Assembly (NCBI GenBank): GCA_964478075.1
Contig: CAYZGO010000062.1
Location: forward strand, 1-9,051
DNA length: 9,051 bases
From: DAOUEX01 sp034430235
GTDB taxonomy: Bacteria; Chloroflexota; Anaerolineae; UBA2200
Reading direction: 5' to 3'
Below are positions 6,259-9,051 of this stretch, one piece after another. The notes below the pieces were generated by a model. That model saw only the letters and a list, made by a program, of their open reading frames with translations. It ran no database searches and was not told where the DNA came from. Every line of letters begins with the position of its first letter. The first letter of the stretch is position 1. The position numbers and the translations under genes were made by a program.

Positions 6259-7436
6259 GTGAGCGAGCCCGGAGGAGATTCGAGGCTGACGCGCCGGCAG
6301 TTCCTGGCGAAGGGATGCGCAGCGGCATTGGCAACGCTGCTGGGTTTGCCCACGGCGACAGCATGTTCACATACATCAGAGACACCAGAGCCAAAGCGCA
6401 TTATCCGTACCCCTGCGCCATCAGAACTGCGTGAGGCCATGCACTACCGACGCCTGGACGATGGTCAGGTGCAATGCCAGACTTGCTTCAGGCAGTGCAT
6501 TGTTTCCGAGGGTCAGCTTGGTTTCTGTCACAACAGAAAGAATATGGGCGGAAGCTACTATTCCCTGATCTATGGGCGGCCCTGTGCGTTGCAAGTGGAC
6601 CCGATTGAGAAGGAACCGGTGTTTCACGTGTTGCCTGGATGCACCATCTTCTGTGTGGGCACAGCCTCATGCAACAGTCGCTGCAAGTTCTGCCAGAACT
6701 GGTACATGTCGCAGCGCACGCTCTGGGAGACGAATAACTACCGAGCTGGCCCTGGCGAGGTGGTCGAACAGGCAAAGGCCTCAGGCTGCACAGGAATCTC
6801 CTTCACGTATAACGAGCCCACCGTTTTCCATGAGTATATGTACGATATCGTCTGCCTGGCCAAAGACCAGGGTCTCCGCACCGTGTGCCACACCAATGGT
6901 ACCATGTCGGCTGCCGCTTGCTGCAATTGCTCGAGCGAATGGATGCCGTCACCGTAGACCTTGAGGCGTTTGCTCCGGATTTCTATCGCCGGGTCTGCTC
7001 CCTTGAACTTGCACCCGTGCTTTCAACCTTGAAACGCGTTGCCGAAACTGGAGTGCACCTTGAGATTGTCAACCTGGTCATCCCCAAGCTGAACGATGAC
7101 CCGGAAGATATTCGGAGCATGTGTGATTGGATCGCTAAGAACCTAGGAGTAGAAGTGCCATTGCACTTTATTCGCTTCTTCCCGTCGTACAAGATGCAGC
7201 GCCTGCCATCAACCCCCATCGAAACGTTGGAAACTGCAGTTTCCATAGCTGACGAGGCTGGCCTGCACTATGTCTATTTGGGCAATGTCCCGGGTCACAA
7301 GCGCAACAGCAGCTTCTGTCCCGAGTGCGGAGCGCGGATCATCTACTGCCTGCATTTCACCGTGCTGGAAAAGGATATCGTGGACGGCAAGTGCCGCTTT
7401 TGTGGTCATCCGATAGCGGGCATCTGGGCCGTTTGA
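6259..7436 (+). pseudogene. amrS: Tat-signal AmmeMemoRadiSam-type radical SAM enzyme, frameshifted
   Basis: The gene encodes a radical SAM protein of the AmrS/PflA-like type, about 392 residues once one missing base is restored. GTG at 6259 is chosen for its AAGGGG at 6247-6252 and promoter just upstream. The N-terminus has a twin-arginine signal (RLTRRQFLAKG) and hydrophobic stretch ending PTATAC, which could be an AxA cleavage site or weak lipobox. Next come four Cys (73, 76, 80, 90), VDPIEKEPVFHVLPG, and the cluster motif CNSRCKFCQNW (Cys138, 142, 145). The first frame runs to a TAG at 6955-6957 after the sequence stops matching around HTNGTMSAA. The second frame resumes with LLQLLERMDAVTVDLEAFAPDFYRR and runs to the end, with RFFPSYKM, YVYLGNVPG and a CPECG/CRFCG pair. 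One base is missing near 6913-6920. The AMMECR1 and MEMO partners are not in the window. The family's reaction is not settled to my knowledge. Confidence 0.85.
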
Positions 7437-8923
7437 GCGTTGGGTGCTGTAGCAAACAGTGCCAGGCTGCACGCCTTCAAGGTCACGACGAAGAAACAGG
7501 TGCCCGTTGTGCCGAGAACCGGTAGCAGGGCGATGCCGACGGCCATAGCTCCCAGAAAGGCGCCCACCAGATCTGCAGCATAGAGTACGCCAGCGGTGTG
7601 CCCCGCTTCACCTCGTGCGGCCAGATGCAGTTGGCTGGACAGCGGGAACTGCAGCCCCACAAGCCATCCTCCTAGTGTGTTCAGCAGCAGCAAAACCGGT
7701 GTCACCACCAGCACCGTGGTCGAGGATGAAAGAGCTATCAGCAGCAGGGGTAGGGTAAGCCAGTAAGCGATGAGGGCTATCTCAGACCTGATGAGGCCCC
7801 GCCGCGTGTCTCTGGCAGCAAATGGCCCGCGTGTCGTTGTCCAACCCCCCAGGGCCAATCCCGCCATGAAGGCAGCAATGATCAGGCCGACATGCTGGTA
7901 CACGTATCCGTGCAGAGCCTGGAAAACAAACACGATCATCAGGTCGCACACCATGCCGGCGAAACCAGTGGTCGCGACGACGATAGGAACCGCGATGCCC
8001 GTCCACGTACGGCGCACTCTCTGAACCGAACCTGTGATGAGGGTCAGAAGGACAGCGAGCAGGCACCACTGCCAGAGGCTGATTTGGCTGATACTGACCA
8101 GCAAGTGATAGGTCGATGGTGCGAAGAACTCACTCCAATAGGCCAGGCCGTAGAGCACACCTACAGGATGCAGGTCGCGGTTAGAGCCAATCTGTCTGTC
8201 TGTTTGCAGCGCACCCTGGAACCAGGCCAGCCGTCGTGGATCGAATCGCACCTGTAAATGCTTCTCTGTGATGAAGCGCGTGGGAAGAGTTCGTCCTTTC
8301 CAAGTGTCAGTGAGTTCTTGTAGTGTGGTAGACGTCAATGGCAGGGAAGGGGATGCCAACCATAAAGTGGTATCGCCGGGAACGGGGCACACGTTCGGGA
8401 AGACAGCTTGCAGTCCGTCTCGCAGCATGAGGTTGAGGTCGCGCATACCCGGTCCTATATAAGTCAGCGAACCCGGCAAGGGGAATACTGCCAGTCCTCT
8501 TTCGTCCAATACCTGCCGGACCAGTTGGAAGAACTCTGCAGTGTAGAAGCGATTCAGTACGAGAGTTGAGGGGTAGGGCAGGTTCACCAGCACGATGTCA
8601 TACGTGCGTGCAACACCTCCCTCTTGGCGCACCATCTCATTCAGAAGCAGTCGGCCGTCTACGCTGTGCACACACAGTCTGGGATCCTGCAATTCCTGTC
8701 TTGTTAGTTCGGTGGGGAAAGCGCACACGGCTTCAATCAGCAGTGGATCCAACTCGGCATAGTCTACACTCTCTATTGGATACTTGAGAAGCTCGTGCAG
8801 CACGCCTCCCAATCCTCCGCTAACCACCAGTATACGGTGGGGATCAGGGTGAAAGAGCAATGGCAGATGGACTGTCTCTTCCACGGTTGCGATGTCTGGG
8901 AATGGAGTGGTCAAGACAGGCAC
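7406..8923 (-). CDS. Spermidine-synthase-like domain fused to membrane helices, N-terminally truncated
   Basis: The 505-residue open frame has a Rossmann methyltransferase/spermidine-synthase-like domain (about 1-200), then about seven membrane helices (about 284-300, 310-335, 343-361, 380-399, 402-425, 445-469, 475-492). Motif I reads ILVVSGGLGGVLHELLKYP and the acidic ribose-binding strand YAELDP. The usual GGGDGG aspartate is Leu, and the aminopropyltransferase catalytic Asp is Asn in VLVNLPYP. It is therefore unlikely to make spermidine; the role is unknown, perhaps a membrane-associated transferase. The GTG start used here has no good Shine-Dalgarno and lies inside the domain. Upstream codons in the same frame read QYTFLTNG back to a TAA at 8957-8959, then SPYGNVAVT, so the natural N-terminus is interrupted. 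Relatives usually have N-terminal helices before this domain. The 3' end overlaps the convergent radical SAM gene by 31 bp. Probably a pseudogene. Confidence 0.75.
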   Translation of the reverse strand: MPVLTTPFPDIATVEETVHLPLLFHPDPHRILVVSGGLGGVLHELLKYPIESVDYAELDPLLIEAVCAFPTELTRQELQDPRLCVHSVDGRLLLNEMVRQEGGVARTYDIVLVNLPYPSTLVLNRFYTAEFFQLVRQVLDERGLAVFPLPGSLTYIGPGMRDLNLMLRDGLQAVFPNVCPVPGDTTLWLASPSLPLTSTTLQELTDTWKGRTLPTRFITEKHLQVRFDPRRLAWFQGALQTDRQIGSNRDLHPVGVLYGLAYWSEFFAPSTYHLLVSISQISLWQWCLLAVLLTLITGSVQRVRRTWTGIAVPIVVATTGFAGMVCDLMIVFVFQALHGYVYQHVGLIIAAFMAGLALGGWTTTRGPFAARDTRRGLIRSEIALIAYWLTLPLLLIALSSSTTVLVVTPVLLLLNTLGGWLVGLQFPLSSQLHLAARGEAGHTAGVLYAADLVGAFLGAMAVGIALLPVLGTTGTCFFVVTLKACSLALFATAPNAQTAQMPAIG

Positions 8924-9001
8924 GCCATTTGTCAGGAAAGTGTACTGCCCCAGGAGTTATGTTACAGCGACATTGCCATAGGGTGAATCCCGATCGTACG
9001 A
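8924..9001 (-). pseudogene. Disrupted 5' part of the spermidine-synthase-like gene
   Basis: The minus strand continues the reading frame of the previous gene. It reads LLGQYTFLTNG after a TAA at 8957-8959, and before that TAA reads YDRDSPYGNVAVT. The SPYGNVAVT...QYTF...NG pattern is the normal start of the synthase domain in this family, so the stop codon interrupts homologous sequence. Similarity fades beyond about 8995. Confidence 0.55.
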
Positions 9002-9051
9002 GAGTGTTGAAAAAGTCCGTTGGAGATTCGTTGATTTGGCGGGAGGGACAA
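9002..9051. repeat. Possible repeat or insertion-sequence end at the window edge
   Basis: The last 50 bases do not continue the synthase-like protein. They include gagtgttgaaaaagtccgt, which resembles the ends of dispersed repeats and insertion sequences I recall in bacterial genomes (TTTTTCAACA-type termini). No transposase is visible because the window ends here. The assignment rests on pattern memory alone. Confidence 0.25.

Noticed and set aside
6900..6925. Programmed -1 frameshifting in the radical SAM gene
   Set aside because: No X-XXY-YYZ slippery heptamer and no obvious downstream pseudoknot at the junction; a one-base deletion or sequencing error explains it more simply.
1..9051. 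CRISPR array, rRNA, tRNA or defence system
   Set aside because: No regularly spaced direct repeats, no rRNA-like or tRNA-like segments, and no nuclease, methylase or toxin motifs among the genes.

Overview
The window looks like a bacterial chromosome with moderately high GC and short intergenic gaps. The gene set points to an uncultured Chloroflexota (Anaerolineae-like) genome: a class II HMG-CoA reductase beside archaeal-type HMG-CoA synthase, thiolase and DUF35 genes, an FLVCR-like MFS carrier, an AmmeMemoRadiSam-type radical SAM enzyme, and a membrane protein with a spermidine-synthase-like domain. The taxonomic guess is inference from recalled gene neighbourhoods, not from a search.

Layout, left to right. 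(1) Positions 1-1049 (+): the C-terminal three quarters or more of an MFS transporter whose 5' end lies outside the window. (2) 1050-1643: about 590 bp with no convincing intact gene. (3) 1644-5775 (-): a compact four-gene operon read right to left: HMG-CoA reductase (mvaA), archaeal-type HMG-CoA synthase, thiolase, and a DUF35 zinc-ribbon/OB-fold protein. Together these would take acetyl-CoA through acetoacetyl-CoA and HMG-CoA to mevalonate, with DUF35 as the scaffold known from archaea. (4) 5776-6258: a divergent intergenic region holding leader hairpins and a near-consensus promoter for the next gene. (5) 6259-7436 (+): a Tat-signal radical SAM enzyme of the AmrS type, split by a one-base frameshift near 6913-6920. 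(6) 7406-8956 (-): a spermidine-synthase-like domain fused to about seven membrane helices. It is cut at its N-terminus by an in-frame TAA at 8957-8959, then by sequence that resembles a repeat or insertion-sequence end.

The most notable observation is inside mvaA. Active-site residues Glu83, Asp183, Lys267 and Asp283 sit at exactly the positions recalled for the Pseudomonas mevalonii enzyme, but the catalytic His is at 426 instead of 381. The 45-residue difference is a single in-frame insertion (about residues 315-359, bases 4699-4833). Its DNA contains an imperfect palindrome and looks like a dispersed repeat that has been accommodated in the coding sequence.

The right-hand third carries several lesions (frameshift, in-frame stop, truncation). 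They could be genuine gene decay or errors in a metagenomic or long-read assembly. The sequence alone cannot separate these.
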